Assembly (NCBI RefSeq): GCF_033296635.1
Contig: NW_026944054.1
Span: 186,001 to 250,000 of the forward strand
Origin: Dichotomopilus funicola
Taxonomy: Eukaryota; Ascomycota; Sordariomycetes; Sordariales; Chaetomiaceae
Direction: 5' to 3'
Length of the DNA stretch: 64,000 nt
Shown: positions 21,656-34,500 of the stretch, one piece after another
Position numbering within the stretch: position 1 is the first letter of the stretch
Layout of the letters: each line of letters opens with the position of its first letter
The notes under the pieces: generated by a model
Seen by the model: only the letters and a program-made list of their open reading frames with translations
Databases searched by the model: none
What the model was told of the DNA's origin: nothing
Made by a program: the position numbers and the translations under genes

Positions 21656-22429
21656 CCTGTCCTCTACGTAAATGAGTTTTGCTAGATCGAGCTCAGCCCG
21701 CCACTGCGCTTGACGTTAGCTGCGAGACAGGTGCAGAGACCTCCGCGGTCCCTGTGATAGCACATTCATATTAGCTCCTGGTTTATCATGATTTTTAGCC
21801 TTGACGACGTAGTTATTCTCGTCGCCGGCCCCAGGCGTCCACGAGAAAGTCGGATGGGGGCCTAAGAAGGAGTGCAGCACATGATTCCCACATTACAGCG
21901 GGTAGAGGTACCCGAAACGAGGACCGGCACTCTTCACACAACCGCAACGCGCACTGGATGCACAGAACCGAAAAGGCTTGGTTCCGCGCATACACCCACT
22001 TTCGCCGACAACCCGGCCGGGCCGCTCCGCTTGAAGCTACCCAGAAGGTTCGGATAGTCTAACAAGAAGTGCCTGTTTCGGTGGCCCGTACCTGAATCTT
22101 CCCCCTTGTTCGTGGCCCAACCAAGCAAGGCACACCAATCAGTGGTGCGAAACAGGCTAACAGGGTGACGTGACGGAAACGTGCGTTTTCGTTGCTGTGC
22201 TGAAATGTTCGTGGTGATGATTTGTGCCCGGGAGGGGAAATTCGCCAGGAAATTTGCTGGACTGGCCATGGCATGGATCGGCGCCTGAGGTCCGGAACAG
22301 AGACAGGCGCAGTCGCTGAGTCAGCCAACAGGGAATGCCTTTAAACATGGGCGATTTTCGGCAGGTCTTGGCATCAACATACAACTCATGGTATTTACTA
22401 TGGTACAAGATTGTGACTGCGGCAATGGC
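21656..22429. other. Intergenic, Spt10-like promoter
   Basis: This covers the upstream region of the Spt10-like gene and the 3' flank of the uS2m gene. Short minus frames at 21934-22408 have no recognisable content. Confidence 0.5.
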
Positions 22430-23764
22430 TTATAGCTTCTCAGGAGGTTGTCCCGGCATGCCCGTGATCTCCCGCAAAAGCTCCTCGTCGGTCATGAAGT
22501 CTTCCCTTTGGAGCGGTTTCTCCTCTAATATGCCCGCCTCCTCGGCAGCCGCCTTTGCCTTGCTCGCCGCCCTTGCCTTCTCATGGGCATCGCTATCGAT
22601 ATATTTCTGCACGTCAGAAGGCGTTTGCCAGGTTAGAAGCCCGTCACGGGCCTTTGCTAGTCTCCGTGCTTGTCCACGCTGCCCTGCCCGGCCGAGAACC
22701 CCAGCGAGGAGAGTGATGGACCGCAAACTACTCATCGGTAGGTTAGCTACAAAGGTACGCGCAGGTCAAAGTGGGGAGGTTGAATGTAGTGAAAGAAGGA
22801 TATATGGCGGCGCCCGACTCACCTATCGTCGTTAGCTGGGATTTGGTACGTCACCCAAGTTGGGTCAGCATCGGTGTCAATGACCCCAATCGTCGGAATG
22901 TTCGCCACACCACACTCATGCAACAACACCTCATTCTCCAGCGGGTTGAGGCAAACCACCAAATCCGGCGCGATCGGCCGGCGGTCGCGGACATGGTCCC
23001 CGAATCCTTCTATCTCTTGGTCTTGCGCGCCCACAATCTTCAGCGGCGCGCCGGCCAAAATCACATCCCGATTTGTAATCGCACCCGGTGTCCACCGTTG
23101 GAACAAGTGACATGCACCCGCTAGCTCTGCTGCTCGAACGACGATCGGCATGTGGCCATCGCGCGTGCCAGCAATCAGGACCAACCCCCCGTGGTAGGAA
23201 ACCTCCTCAACCACACGGGCGGCTCGCCGTAGGTGTGCCTGTATCGTTTCTAGGCTGATGATATGGATTCCCGCGCGTTCGCCGTAGATATAGCGCTGGT
23301 TGCCCGGGTTCCACTGCGATACGTGGTGGCCCATGTGGCATTGGGCGGCCATCAGCATCTCGAGTGTCGCGTCCGACGGGGGGTCGAGAAGGTACTGGTC
23401 CGGATGGTAGCGGGACTCGACACGGGAGCCGATGTTATGGGTGACCGCTCGCTGTCGCTCATACTCGTGGTAGTTGGCTTCGATTTCGGCGAGCCGTTCC
23501 AGCCGGGAGGTTTCCTTGGCGGTAGTAAATGCATGGTTATTGCTGGTTCCTTGAAGGGAATCATCGACGGTCGGCGCTGCTGTATCTGTCGTTGTTGGCG
23601 CTGCGAATGCCCTTGCTATGGACTGGGATAACGGTCGAACACATGGTCGGGAGATCGGTGCTGCCAGCGCCCGGCGGCCTGAATTGTGTCAATCGCCGGA
23701 AATATGCATTCCAAATTGGAGATGTCCACGTACCATACCGTGCGCCAAAATTCCTGAGAATCAT
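22430..23764 (-). CDS. mrp4: Mitochondrial ribosomal protein uS2m (MRP4-like), three exons
   Basis: This is the mitochondrial homologue of bacterial ribosomal protein S2, part of the mitoribosome small subunit. Exons are 23734-23764, 22823-23678 and 22430-22730; introns (23679-23733, donor GTACGT; 22731-22822, donor GTGAGT) keep frame, and the total is 395 residues. The N-terminus is a basic, acid-free mitochondrial presequence (MILRNFGARYGRRALAAPISR...). The conserved core is clear: AQCHMGHHVSQWNPGNQRYIYGERAGIHIISLE, then PDLVVCLNPLENEVLLHECGVANIPTIGVIDTDADP, and PANDDSSLRSITLL across the last intron. The C-terminal extension is Ala/Glu/Lys-rich and probably helical, as in other fungal members. 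Confidence 0.94.
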
Positions 23765-24332
23765 GGCGGGAATACTAATGTTAGAATCATGTGGTCCAGA
23801 CGATGGTGAGGATTGGCGGGCCGAGCAACTTTTCTCAATTTGGTGTTGAAGTGGCCCGTGCGATATTAGGTTGGGATATGCCCCACCTTTCTACTGTTCT
23901 CCCCCACCATCCATCCTTGTGGGCTTGGTATTTATCGCGTGGTTGACGGTTGCAATGGGGACGGTGACAATGCATTTCTTTTTTTTAATGTAGTTGTAAA
24001 AGTCTGGAGGGATATGTTGGAGTCGCCATCAATTGTTTGACAGAACCATTCAGATAAATGCAGAAACACGGCGCAGGCTATGAGATGGGTTATGGAATCA
24101 AGAACTCGGGCAGGACAACCCCTCCATACAAAAAGAAAATATCTACGACTCAGGAAGGTGGCTTTTAGCCTTGCCTCCCTCGAAACAGGGTTGGGAAGGT
24201 CTATTTAAGAAGAAAAATAAGAGGCGTCGTAATTCCTCAAGCCCAACGCAAACTAACATCCCTTTTGTTCCAGCTTTCCAGTTGCCTGCCCTCAGATATC
24301 CCTGCCCGTCGTGCACCCGGTGACTAACAACC
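23765..24332. other. Intergenic
   Basis: This contains the uS2m promoter side and the 3' flank of the CBS-PB1 gene. A T-rich run lies near 23977-23990. No gene was seen. Confidence 0.5.
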
Positions 24333-26625
24333 TCATCGGTTCGACGACAATCTCGAAAGCGTAAACACGCCCACAATAACCACCGCTAGTACCGCAATCG
24401 CGCCTGGAAGCAACAACTCATTCGGCACACCCGCGACCAGCTCCTGCTGCGCCTGCTGGTGGTGGTGATGGTGATGCCCAGTTCGCGAACGCCCATGCCT
24501 ATGACGGCGCCCGTGCAACGAAGCATCGTCATCCGAGTCCTCACTTTCCTCTGAGTTGCTCTCGTCCTCATCATCGTGCGCATGCCGGCGCCTCTCACGG
24601 ACAACGGAGGATACCGGCGGGGTGGGAAGGGCAGCAGGCTCTGGGGCAGGGGCGACGGGGGGTTCTTTAGGATCGTGCACAAAGAGGTCCACCTTGTCGC
24701 GGTGGCTCCGGCGGGCGAGGATGATGGCTTCGAGAAGATCCTCATCGGTCGTGATAGACACGGTGTCGCCATCGTTGTCGAGGTAGCTGAGAGCATATCC
24801 TCCTGACACTTCGCCATCCTCAAGGACGGGAGCACCACCGACGGCGTCAACCTCAGAGCCAAGCTTGGAGGTAACGTGGGCGACAAACTCAGCCATGCCA
24901 TGGGCGGCGGTCACTTGGAGTCGGTGCACGCGGCCGCTCGGGGCTTTGAACTTGAAGGGGAATGGGGTCTCAGCGGGAGAAAGTTCGGGGGTAGTGATTC
25001 CGATAGCGCTATGGTGGGGGGATTCGACACCGACATGGCTGGCGGAGTCACCAGGCGCAACACTATCTGTCAAGTGGCGCTCGCTACGCATGGTGTCGGG
25101 AGACATCAGCGATCGGGTAGGATGTGTGTGATGGTGCGAGCCGTCTCCAGAAACCATGGATTCGGTTTCGTGGTCAAGAGAGAGCCAGAACTTATTCCAC
25201 GCGGGGCCTTCACTGTCGCCCGTGCCCATAGTGTTAATCTGCTCTAGCGTGGCATATGTGAGCTTGAGGACGTCGACCATACCGACGATCTCGCCGCCGT
25301 CGTTCATGACCGGGAGGTTGAGGTAGTGGCCATCTGTAAACCGTTAATCATCCTGCATAATCACAGGGTCGGAGATGAGGATGTCGCCTTACCATGCATC
25401 TTGCGCAGGGCCGCCTGGATGCTCATATCCATGGGGGCAAAGTCGGGGTGTGGTGTCATTACACGGACAACACTACACGTCGCTGGGTCGAGGCCCGGGG
25501 CAATCACACGGAGGACGACGTCCTTGCTAGTGAAAATACCCGTAATAGAGCCCTGGTCCGTTACCAAGACCGCAGTGGTGTGGTTCTCCTTCATCATTTG
25601 TGCCGCTTCCTTGACCGAAGTCCGCACGCTCACGGTTGTGGGCGGCATTCCGTTGAGCACCGACTCCAACGTAGGGCCGGACATCTTGGACCGCAAGGCC
25701 TCTACGTATTGGATGATTTGCTGGGGTTGGCTGGTTCCGAGCTCAGACTGGACACCCTCGAGGGCGTCGTAAAGCTTCCTCGAGGAAGAGTAGGCACGCT
25801 CGAGCTTCTCCATGGCGTCGTAGAAACACTTCGTAATATCCAACACACCGGAAATGTCTTGGTTCTCGTCCATAACAGGGAGATGGCGGAAACCCTTGCG
25901 GACCATCAGGTCCAGCGCATCGGTAGCACTTGTATCTGTCCGGGCACACAGCGGGTTCTTGGTCATAATGTCCGCGATTGTAACGTGGGTCGGCTTCAGT
26001 CCTGCGCCCACAACACGGAACGCAAGATCCTTGGCGGTGAAGATACCGGCAATGCGGTCATCGTCATCAGTAACCAGCACGCAGTCCTCACGCTTGGCTG
26101 CCATCAACTGGGCAGCCTCGGCAACGGTGGTCTGCGGCTTGATCTGGAGGGCCTGGCTCGGTTTGAGGGCGAGAACGGTGCCCGGCGGGGCCTTACGAGA
26201 CTGGCGGGCGCGGTTCGTCAGGTGCTTCTTCTTGGAGAGATCATTCTCCATCTTCCGGCGAATAGCCTAAGCGATCATAGTCAGTGAGTGATATTTTTCA
26301 CCATCCAAAGAGTAAACTCCAGGCCCCAAGAGGACGCCATTTCGGCCTCTTCCTCTGATCATGGTCGGGCACGCACCTCATCTCTCTTGGACTGCTTCTG
26401 GCGACTTGTGCTGAGAGCCGAGGCGCCCACCTCGCTGCTGGGTGTAGGTGTATTCTCGAGCACGGGCCGGGGGATGGCGGACGACTGCCCCGGGTGCGCC
26501 GAGTGGCCTGAGTGCCCCGCGCTCGCCGAATGCCTATCGGGGGTGCTGCCGGGGCTGTTGGCAAAGGGGATTGAGCCGCGCCCCTGGCTACGACCGCCGC
26601 GGAGAGTGCCTGGGTTTCCTGACAT
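24333..26625 (-). CDS. CBS-pair and PB1 domain protein with C-terminal membrane tail (Mug70-like)
   Basis: Three exons (26377-26625, 25393-26266, 24333-25333) give 707 residues. The introns begin GTGCGT and GTAAGG and end TTAG and ACAG, and all phases match. Residues 1-83 are disordered Ser/Pro/Gly. Four CBS motifs follow in two pairs: EDCVLVTDDDDRIAGIFTAKDL, FRHLPVMDENQDISGVLD, TTAVLVTDQGSITGIFTSKD, and HYLNLPVMNDGGEIVGMVD completed over intron 2. CBS pairs usually bind adenine nucleotides. A PB1 domain follows (FKFKAPSGRVHRLQV ... YLDNDGDTVSITTDEDLLEA), a protein-protein interaction module. Then comes an acidic/His-rich linker and one terminal hydrophobic helix (about 20 residues before SRLSSNR), suggesting tail-anchoring. 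This order matches fungal Mug70-type proteins; cellular role unknown. Confidence 0.9.
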
Positions 26626-28890
26626 ATTCGCTGGCGGTGTTGGACAGCTCTTGACGGCGTGTGCAGGTGGATGGGTGCGGAGATAAAAGTTGCGTTTCTG
26701 TCTGCGCACTGATCGACCCCTCGCTCCGAGTTTTGCGTTCTGTCGGTCAGTCGTCGAAGCTGCAAGCCGCGGCCAATGAAACGGTGGATCGGACGGCCAA
26801 GGGAGAGCAGGGCGGGCGGACAAAGGAAAAACACGGGATGGGCTTGGTCAAATCGGGCAAGGCTGGCAGGAGACGCTCGGACCACTGGCGCCCAAATTGC
26901 TGCCATTTCGGAGCAAGCCGCTTCCCAGCGGTGCCAGCACATCAACTGCACCACACTGCCGAGTGTACATAGTATGAGTGTATGGGGGGGTTGGCAGAAG
27001 ACGGACCAAAGGCCCTCAATATGGACATTTCAAGTCGTCGGATGAGGGAACACAGCTAAAAACGAGGAAAGGTAGAAGCCCCCAAGCTAACACTAAGTGT
27101 TAAATACTCCCCATGTCCCCCTGGCAAGCATGTATTTTCACGTTCTACGTTAACCCTAACCCGTTTTCCCAAGAAAAGTTACATAATGGCCTTCCCTCTG
27201 TTTACATTGCCTTCATCCATCCCACGCCTCACACCCGACAATACGCAGGAGAGCCTTAAGGTCAAGATCCATGTGGGAGGCCCAAAGTGGACTCCCCCAC
27301 CTGCCCATTGCAGACACCCCGCATGCCTTTTCGTTCCCCTGCCAAGCTCAACATTCTCAGCAGCCGAGAAGCATCGAGTGAAGGCGGTCAAGCGGGTTTC
27401 AGCGTTTACCCAGGTAGTTAACGAATTGACCCGACCGTATCAATGGCCTAGGTTTTCCTCCACATGTCCATTAATGTGCTCGCAGTGGCCGAAAAAGGCG
27501 GCAGCCCAAATCCCTGAATAACTAACTTTCTTACAAAAGGGAAAAAGGACTAAAAAGAATATACCAAAAAAATGAATAAAAGACGGAACAAAGTAGATCA
27601 ATCAAAATCTATTACGATGTCATCGAATGTTAATGGTTAGACTTAAGCTATCTGTTTTAGTCTGCCGCTCTTAGCTTCGGCCTCAGCGAGGGAGGTTCTT
27701 TCTATGCATCCAGGCCGACTTCCTCGCCATAAATAGCAAAACCATTGGCGGTTGCTTCCCGGGCGATGTCCCCGGCTAATGGGACGCTAATTGGTCCAAT
27801 ATTTGAGCTTCGGAGGCTCAAATTAATAAAGTTATGCTGTGGATCGATATGATCGAGAGTTTCTCAACCGTTACAAATCACGCATGACGTAGGGGCGCCG
27901 TTCCCGAGAACCAAGTCGCAGATACAGGCAGTGGCGTGCTAATCCCGATTGCAACTACCTCATTTTCCCAGGTGCCCCCTTGAAATCGGTCTGTTCTGTC
28001 TCTATAGGTGTAACGACCGTCAGAAGCATTCGTACACCGACGGGCTCGAGGCGAAAACGTCCAGAGCGCGCGAACGGCCTTGCTTTTGCGGCAATTGCGT
28101 CGTGTGTCATGTTGCCGGCCACTCAGGTTCCTGTCAGCATGAAACAGGAAACAACGTTGGTGACATCCTGCTCCAATCATCCGCGGAACGTTGCAATTAC
28201 AGGATCGCTCTGCTCGGGATTCCGGTGCCGTCTGATTCCACAGTCAGGCAATCGGCGGTCCTCGTTGGCTGGCGATTTAGCAAATGTCCCTTGAGACGAT
28301 GGCCCGTTCGATACCCCTGACCGGCTGGGAAGTGGGCCTTTCAACGACGTCACCCGCCTGGATCTCCGATTCTGGTTTTTTTATGGGTAGACACCTCGCT
28401 GTTCGGTGTCGGCCCGTTCGATAACAACTTCTTGCGCGTTTCCAGAAAAAATCTTTTAAGAACAAAACCCAGGATCGGTCACACCGAAGGGGTTTTTCCC
28501 TAATTGCGATTCATAAGAAAACCAACCACATCCCCATCAGTTACAGCGGCCCTCTCGACTTCCCCACAGCGTTAACACACCTCCACGAGACGGCAGCACA
28601 CGACAGCGCAGCGGCGCAGATTGTGGGCGTTGATCCCTCCCGCCCCCACGATCGACCCTGCCGTTGTATCGGCGATTGGCGCCGCAGTGTGATTCGGGTC
28701 ACATCGTTGGCCAACACAAGTTTGACTTAAGACGCCTACCATAAGCAAACTTGACGAAGTCCATGGAACGCGAGTTGGAGGGACCATTACTTTTACCAAA
28801 AGAAACCCGATTAGAGCCTTCAAACGCCCCAATTAAGACAGCGACCGACCTCAATTTTGCAAGCCAAGCACCGTTCAAATACCCGACGCA
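26626..28890. other. Gene-poor intergenic region
   Basis: 2.3 kb without a credible gene. The best frame (27186-27521, 111 codons) has no domain. A telomere-like box lies at 27151-27162. A 13-base word (GGCCCGTTCGATA) occurs twice, at 28301 and 28411. Confidence 0.45.
27151..27162. promoter_or_regulatory. Telomere-like box
   Basis: TAACCCTAACCC is two copies of the fungal telomere unit in reverse orientation. No gene start lies close on the minus strand; the motif may be an interstitial remnant or a regulatory site. Confidence 0.35.
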
Positions 28891-29552
28891 ATGGCCGTCT
28901 TTCCGAAACCACGGGTAGGCGTGCCCGTTACGCCAATTGGGTCATTTACAAGCACCCTCAAGCGGACAGTCGGACTCCTTGCCAAGCGCCAGGACAAGGA
29001 CTGCCACCCACAACCTGACGTTGACCTCTGTGCAAGACCTTGGATCTCGTCGCAGCAAATCACTTGGATTATCGTTGGCGTTGTGCTGTATGTTTTAGAA
29101 TCGCCCTTTTGTTACTGATTAAACCCATGGATAACCTCACTAATACAACTTTTTATAGTGGTCTCGTCCTCGTCGTCACAGGAAGCCTCCTCCTGTACTT
29201 CCACCTCCGGCGCAAGCGGCGGGAGAAGAGCGAGGATATGGAAGACCGCTTCCAAATGGCCGACTACGGACTGGATGAAGTTCCGGCAGTGGGAGCGGGG
29301 CGGAAAGAAGGGACCACCTCAAGCAGCAACGGTTCGCCGGTCGGGTTTGGCCGACGTTCTCGTGAGCCCCTCCAAACGGGCTCCGAACCCAAATATCCAC
29401 CACCAGGGCATCTCCACGACAGCCACCTTGCGCCTTTTGATGAGCTTTCCTCTCAGTCCGGCGACAAAGGCTCGTATCCGCCAAGTCACAACCCTACCCG
29501 GTCTCAGCGGGAAAGCAGTCAGCCGAGGAAAGCGACAGTGGAGGATGAATGA
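28891..29552 (+). CDS. Single-pass membrane protein, two exons
   Basis: Exons 28891-29087 and 29159-29552 are joined by an intron with donor GTATGT and acceptor TATAG. The junction restores one continuous membrane helix (TWIIVGVVL-GLVLVVTGSLLLYF), strong support for the model. The 196-residue protein has a short N-terminal region with two Cys (DCHPQPDVDLC), the single helix at about residues 57-80, then a basic stop-transfer (HLRRKRREK). A Ser/Pro-rich cytosolic tail follows, containing EDRFQMADYGLDE. The N-terminal KRQ could be a Kex2-like site, with residues before it acting as a leader; this is speculative. I do not recognise a named family; the layout resembles small orphan membrane proteins common in ascomycetes. 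Confidence 0.8.
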
Positions 29553-30091
29553 ACGAGACAATGGTTTTACAAGGAATACATGAGCATTGAGAGCCTTATG
29601 ATGCGCTAAATGAACAATAATGATTGGGCATGGGTTTACGAGGACGGAACATGTGTGGTTTTTGGGTGTGCGCGACAGGACTGCATTTTTTTACTGGAGT
29701 TGGTTGCCATTTGTACATGAATTGGCTGGAGCCGACTGGACTCGCCAGGTTTTATGTGTGCGTTATTTTTCCATGGGTAGGGCCGAGAACCCATTGGGCT
29801 GTATAGACAACAAGGTCATTGCAGGCACTCTACATGTCGTTTACACTCCCGTCGAAGCGTGGGGATGGATCACTTGGAACCACAGCGGGACCCGGCCAAG
29901 ACAGTTGCTAATGCCGAGACAAGGTAAGATCCAGTCGCTGGACCAGCCTAATGGACGGACGTGGTAGCCACATGCTACGCAGACTGGTTCCTTGTATCTG
30001 CTGGCTGACATTGCGAGTAAATAACATAGGTTACAGATTGCCCACCCCTAGTTACCCAAGCCCAACTACTCTCCCAGCTCCGATCATGCCT
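29553..30091. other. Intergenic between convergent genes
   Basis: This holds the 3' flanks of the membrane protein (plus) and the DUF829 protein (minus). A 115-codon frame (29620-29967) is unsupported. Confidence 0.45.
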
Positions 30092-31552
30092 TCACTGCGA
30101 CCCCTCGTCGTCAAAGCATAAGGAATCCAAACTCAACCTCCTCCCCAACCCCATCCGCAGCCCCATCCCGCCGTCGGCCCTCATCTCCCATGTCCGCCTC
30201 ACAGCCCCCCAATACACCTCCCCGTTCACCCTCGCGTGCGCACAATGTTCTGTCCGCTTAAACCGCACCATCAGACTCCCCAGTCCGCCCCCTCCTGCCG
30301 TATTTCCCTGTTTCGAACTCTCCACGCCGTGTTCATGCACGTCCCTCCACCATACAACGTCGTCTTCCTCGCCGAAGAGGTAAGTCCGAACCAACCCACC
30401 GTTGTCTGTCCCATCCATGTTCCACTGTTCCCCCGAAAAATCCCACAACTCCCCGTCATTCAGCGCCTTCCTGGTCTCCGAGACAATATCGTTCTCGCCG
30501 TACTGACCCCGTACATGCAAGCCGATCCAAACGACGCCGACGACGCCATGTGCAAGGCCACGTGCGAGGAGATTAGCCTTGCCACTACGTACGTCTTTCT
30601 CTTGCACTTCGTTTGTCCCGCCCGATGTTCCGTCGCCGACTCCAGAACGTGTTCTTTTCCCGGACGAGCCGCCGGGCGAATATCCCGGCATAGCCCGTGC
30701 AAAGGCTGTAGTCATCCTGGCGAAGGAGGGTGTACCAGGGGTGGAATCGAGGAGCAAGGCGCGTACGGGTATCTTTGGGACGCCACTGCCATCACCGTTC
30801 TCGCCTTTGCTTTGTGCAGCGGCTGTAGCAGCGGCCCGATATGCGCGGGCTAGGAGGACTGCCTTATGGGCGCCGCCTTCGGAGAAGGCGTGTAAGAGAA
30901 CGGAGGGGGGTTGTCTGTGTCCTTGTCTTGGGTTCCTCTGTCGTTCTGTGGCAGTGGTGAAGGAAGGGATAGCCGCTGTTGCCGTGGTAGATACGGACCG
31001 AGAAGAATATGGTCTGGACAGGACCGAGGACGCAGACGACATGGCTGACGCCGACGTCGACCATGTCGGCGCGTAGGTGGGATAGAAGTATTGTAGGGGG
31101 TCTTCCGCCTCTTCGGCCGCGTCGTAGCCTGACCGCCATGACAAGAGATAATCAACAGCCGGCTTTAGTGAAGCGAGCTTGTGGGCGGTGGAGTGAAGAA
31201 AGAAATCGGCGACCATGGTGGTGATGAGCAAGATAGGGACGCCAGGGTACAGCGCGTTGTACTCATTGGTGTACTTGGCGACGTGTTTAGCACTAGCGCC
31301 AGTCCAGGAGGTAAGGATGATGACATCTGGTGAAGTGACCTCGCTGGAGTGAGTGCTACTACTGTTGGTTCTGGCATGGTATGTTGATGTCGGGCTAGGC
31401 GGGTGTTGGTGAAGAGGGACGCTCGGGAATGTAGGGGTTTGGTTTGTGTGATAGATGTTGGTGCCAGAGTTGAGGTGGGGTTCTTGGAGGTAGACAGATG
31501 GCCCCAGGCGGATGAAGCCGGGAATTGAGAAGCTCGAGGTTGGTTTGCCCAT
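30092..31552 (-). CDS. TMEM53/PaxU-like (DUF829) alpha/beta-hydrolase-type protein
   Basis: This is a single-exon, 486-residue protein. Core features of the DUF829 family are visible: DVIILTSWTGASAKHVAKYTNEY (the first strand and conserved Trp-Thr-Gly turn), PILLITTM, LLHAFSEGGAHKAVLLARAY with a nucleophile-elbow-like FSEGG, and RALLLDSTPG. Members include TMEM53 and fungal PaxU, the latter named from an indole-diterpene cluster, but most are unlinked to any pathway. No prenyltransferase or cyclase is nearby, so a secondary-metabolite role is not supported. A long Ser/Thr/Arg-rich insert and a C-terminal extension (WGAVRRTWEMRADGGMG...) make it longer than the family core. Catalysis is unproven for the family. 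No signal peptide. Confidence 0.85.
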   Translation of the reverse strand: MGKPTSSFSIPGFIRLGPSVYLQEPHLNSGTNIYHTNQTPTFPSVPLHQHPPSPTSTYHARTNSSSTHSSEVTSPDVIILTSWTGASAKHVAKYTNEYNALYPGVPILLITTMVADFFLHSTAHKLASLKPAVDYLLSWRSGYDAAEEAEDPLQYFYPTYAPTWSTSASAMSSASSVLSRPYSSRSVSTTATAAIPSFTTATERQRNPRQGHRQPPSVLLHAFSEGGAHKAVLLARAYRAAATAAAQSKGENGDGSGVPKIPVRALLLDSTPGTPSFARMTTAFARAMPGYSPGGSSGKRTRSGVGDGTSGGTNEVQEKDVRSGKANLLARGLAHGVVGVVWIGLHVRGQYGENDIVSETRKALNDGELWDFSGEQWNMDGTDNGGLVRTYLFGEEDDVVWWRDVHEHGVESSKQGNTAGGGGLGSLMVRFKRTEHCAHARVNGEVYWGAVRRTWEMRADGGMGLRMGLGRRLSLDSLCFDDEGSQ

Positions 31553-34500
31553 GGCTGTAAGTGCAGTGATGAGTCGGCGTGAAGGTCGCAGGCGTAGTTA
31601 GTCGGCAAATAGCCTGGGATGACATGCCTCCAAATATACAAGCGGGTGTCTCGCGAGGGGGTTGGCCCAGCCCAATTTGTTTGCACCCACCCGTGATCGT
31701 TCCCGTGGGGCGACCTTAGAGGCGCTTATCACATCACAGACCCCAAGCCAGGGAACGCCGATGTGGAATACGGCGGTCTTTAACGCCGCATGTCCAATGA
31801 TTAAGCGACATACGGATACCGTTGTTTTTACCGCTGTGCATTCCGTTTGCGGAGGTAATGTCACCGGTATCGACACAATTCCGGTCTTCATCACATGGTC
31901 TACCGTATCTCAGCCACGTTCTTTATTTACTTGTCAGTTACGTTATCCGGTTCCTTGTTGAATCGCTCCTTTGATCAAACTTGATGGGATTGTAAAGTAA
32001 TAGAGCCTCTCACAGGCCATCTTTACGCTGTGGTCATACAGAAGGAGCCAAATGTAAGATACAACGGTCCTGGGGGTGGCTTGAAAGTTTCACGATGCTG
32101 GGATCGTAAAGCTTGGCATCAGCTGCAATTTCCGAACAATCGCCGTTTAACCCCGCCGTACTCAACGGCCCAGCGACGGAGTAAGTCCCGTCGCAATCAG
32201 CCCAGTCTGTCACCAACATGAACACCCTCGGTGGCAACGCGGCATCAAGGACCCCATCGCACGCGTTTCCCCTCTTTCATCACCTTTTTCCCGGTCTGGG
32301 CATCCGCTCTTCCTTCTTTCCTGCACGGGACATTCAAAGATGGTGTTTCGAGGGTGGTTACAGCGCAAGGTGACCTTGATTCCTTTCAGCTAATTCAGCC
32401 CAATCTTCGCACCAACCACGATGCGCAGAGGTCGGACGGAGACTGTGGCTATGAGGCGTATCCATGGAACTCATCGAACAAATTGACGGTGCGGGATGGC
32501 GCAGCCCAATGCCGGGCGGCCGTATCCGCGGAGCTAAGAACTCAGTCTGGCATTCCCGCATTGGTGTGGGTGTGGTGTGGTGTGGTGGGGTGCGTTCTCT
32601 GCGGGAAGGGACACAAGAGAATTCGGCCGTTCGCCCCACGTGTTTTCTAGCTAGTTCCGCGTTTCGGCGGAAGTGAGATTCTCGAGTGGGGATTTCGCCC
32701 TAGTTATATTTCTCGTAGCCTAGATTTAGAGGCTCCATAATAACCCGATCTCACTCATCGAAAACGCTAAAATCGGAAATACCCGTCATCCAATGATTCC
32801 CTGGAATCACCGATTCCTTATCGAGACATCGTTTCCTTGCGGCTTCCGATCGATGCAGAGAAGCAGCATGGATTCCTGGATTCCTAGTTCGGCAGGTGGG
32901 GGCTGAGGGACCGAGCTTCACACCACATCCGCAGCTCAGCGGCGGCTAATCAGCGCGGGGGGTGACCCGTTTTGGGCAAGCCGACCCGTCGCTCCTTCAG
33001 ATGTGCCGCTTACAGCGCTTACTCTGTATCGGAGCTCGTCAGAAGAAGGGCAATACGTCCAAATACGCAAATGGGCCCGACATCGCCCACAAATACGGAT
33101 GCCATGCTTGTCTGACCTCGTTGGGCATTTGAGCGCCGCGGGTTTAAAAAAAACCCAGCTAAGGTGAGAAGTTGAAATTTGTAACTCCACAACACTATTG
33201 CTCGTGTTGTTTCTCAAGTCCTTGACCTAAAGCTAGAAGTAACGAGATGAATTTCAAATGTAGGGCTTTGCCATGCCGTCTTTTTAGATCAGGACAAAAA
33301 AGCTGCGCTCTTTAAGGCTCAATAACACTAATCTGACCTTCCTATGCGCAACTCGGGGATCGTTGTGCCGCAACACTTGACGTGTGCTCGGTACCTCCGA
33401 ATTTTGCAGCTCCCTTCCATTGGCACAAATGGTTCATGAAACAGCGTAACTGGCAGTGCAATGACCCTTGTTTGTAACGTTGTGTTTACAACACCGAATA
33501 CATGTTGTTTATTCAATACGCACTTGTGCAAACTGCCAAGACCCGCACGCACCAAAGTGGGTGTGCTAGGCGGAGCGAGCATCTTGAACACACCAAAACA
33601 CCGGTGAAGCTCCCAGTGTTTCCGTCTTTCCGTGGTGTGGCAGACCACATCGTCACCCCGCTGGTGATACATGAGTGGCTATGCAGTGGAAGGACTGTGA
33701 AAAGTTGGACTAATGCAGACGCAACGAGTTGCACCAGGACCAATTATTAGACACGATAAGCGCGGTGGGTAACATCGTCTGCCAAAATGGATGGTCCGAA
33801 AGTCCAAGAGGTGGGGTCATTTTACGAGGTACCCAACGAACATTGAGGGTGTGTTCACTCGCTGCCTGATTTGTCAAACATCGCCCGCTCACACTGGTCG
33901 GAATCCACTAATAGGGCGGGACAAGGGTTCCGCGCCTCAATGCCCCACAAGAATTCCTTTGCCCGAGAAACTGCACGTATTGACCATGTTTACTGTTCGC
34001 AAGAGAACTTGCTGTCAGCTGAACGCAGCAATGGTGGACTTGGCGATAGTCCGATGGGGACCATGCCGCCATGGAGCGCGGCGCAGGAATGTGAAAGTCG
34101 CCCACCTCGGAGGTCAGGATCCGTCGTGATGCAGACCGGGGCCCAGTCCGCGGCCCGTCAGGCACATCGCTCGCCCCCATAGCTTGGCCAACAAGTGATT
34201 GGATACTGTTCGTCGTGCAACCGGTGATGTTCTAAGACTCTAAGCGAATAACTAGTGGGTACCGAGTACCGACACTACCGGGCAGATCGTTAAGTATGGA
34301 TGGCCGTCACCCGTAGCATCTGATTTCCCTAAGATTCAAGAGGCACGAAAAGCCTGCCCTCCGACTTTTCTCCCTTATTCTCTTTACACATCTGAAACCT
34401 TCCATGAGGTTGGGACGTTGAAGACTACAGTGAAAAGCTTCCCGCATTTCATCTCGTAGTCGTTCCTTCCTCTGGTGAAGACTTAATTACTTGCTGCTTG

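Noticed and set aside
27186..27521. 111-codon frame just after a telomere-like box
   Set aside because: No recognisable domain, weak start context (ACATAATGG) and no continuation by splicing. Possible but unsupported.
28301..28423. 13-base word GGCCCGTTCGATA repeated 110 bases apart, resembling a tRNA B box
   Set aside because: No acceptor or anticodon stems can be drawn; probably coincidence or a small duplication.
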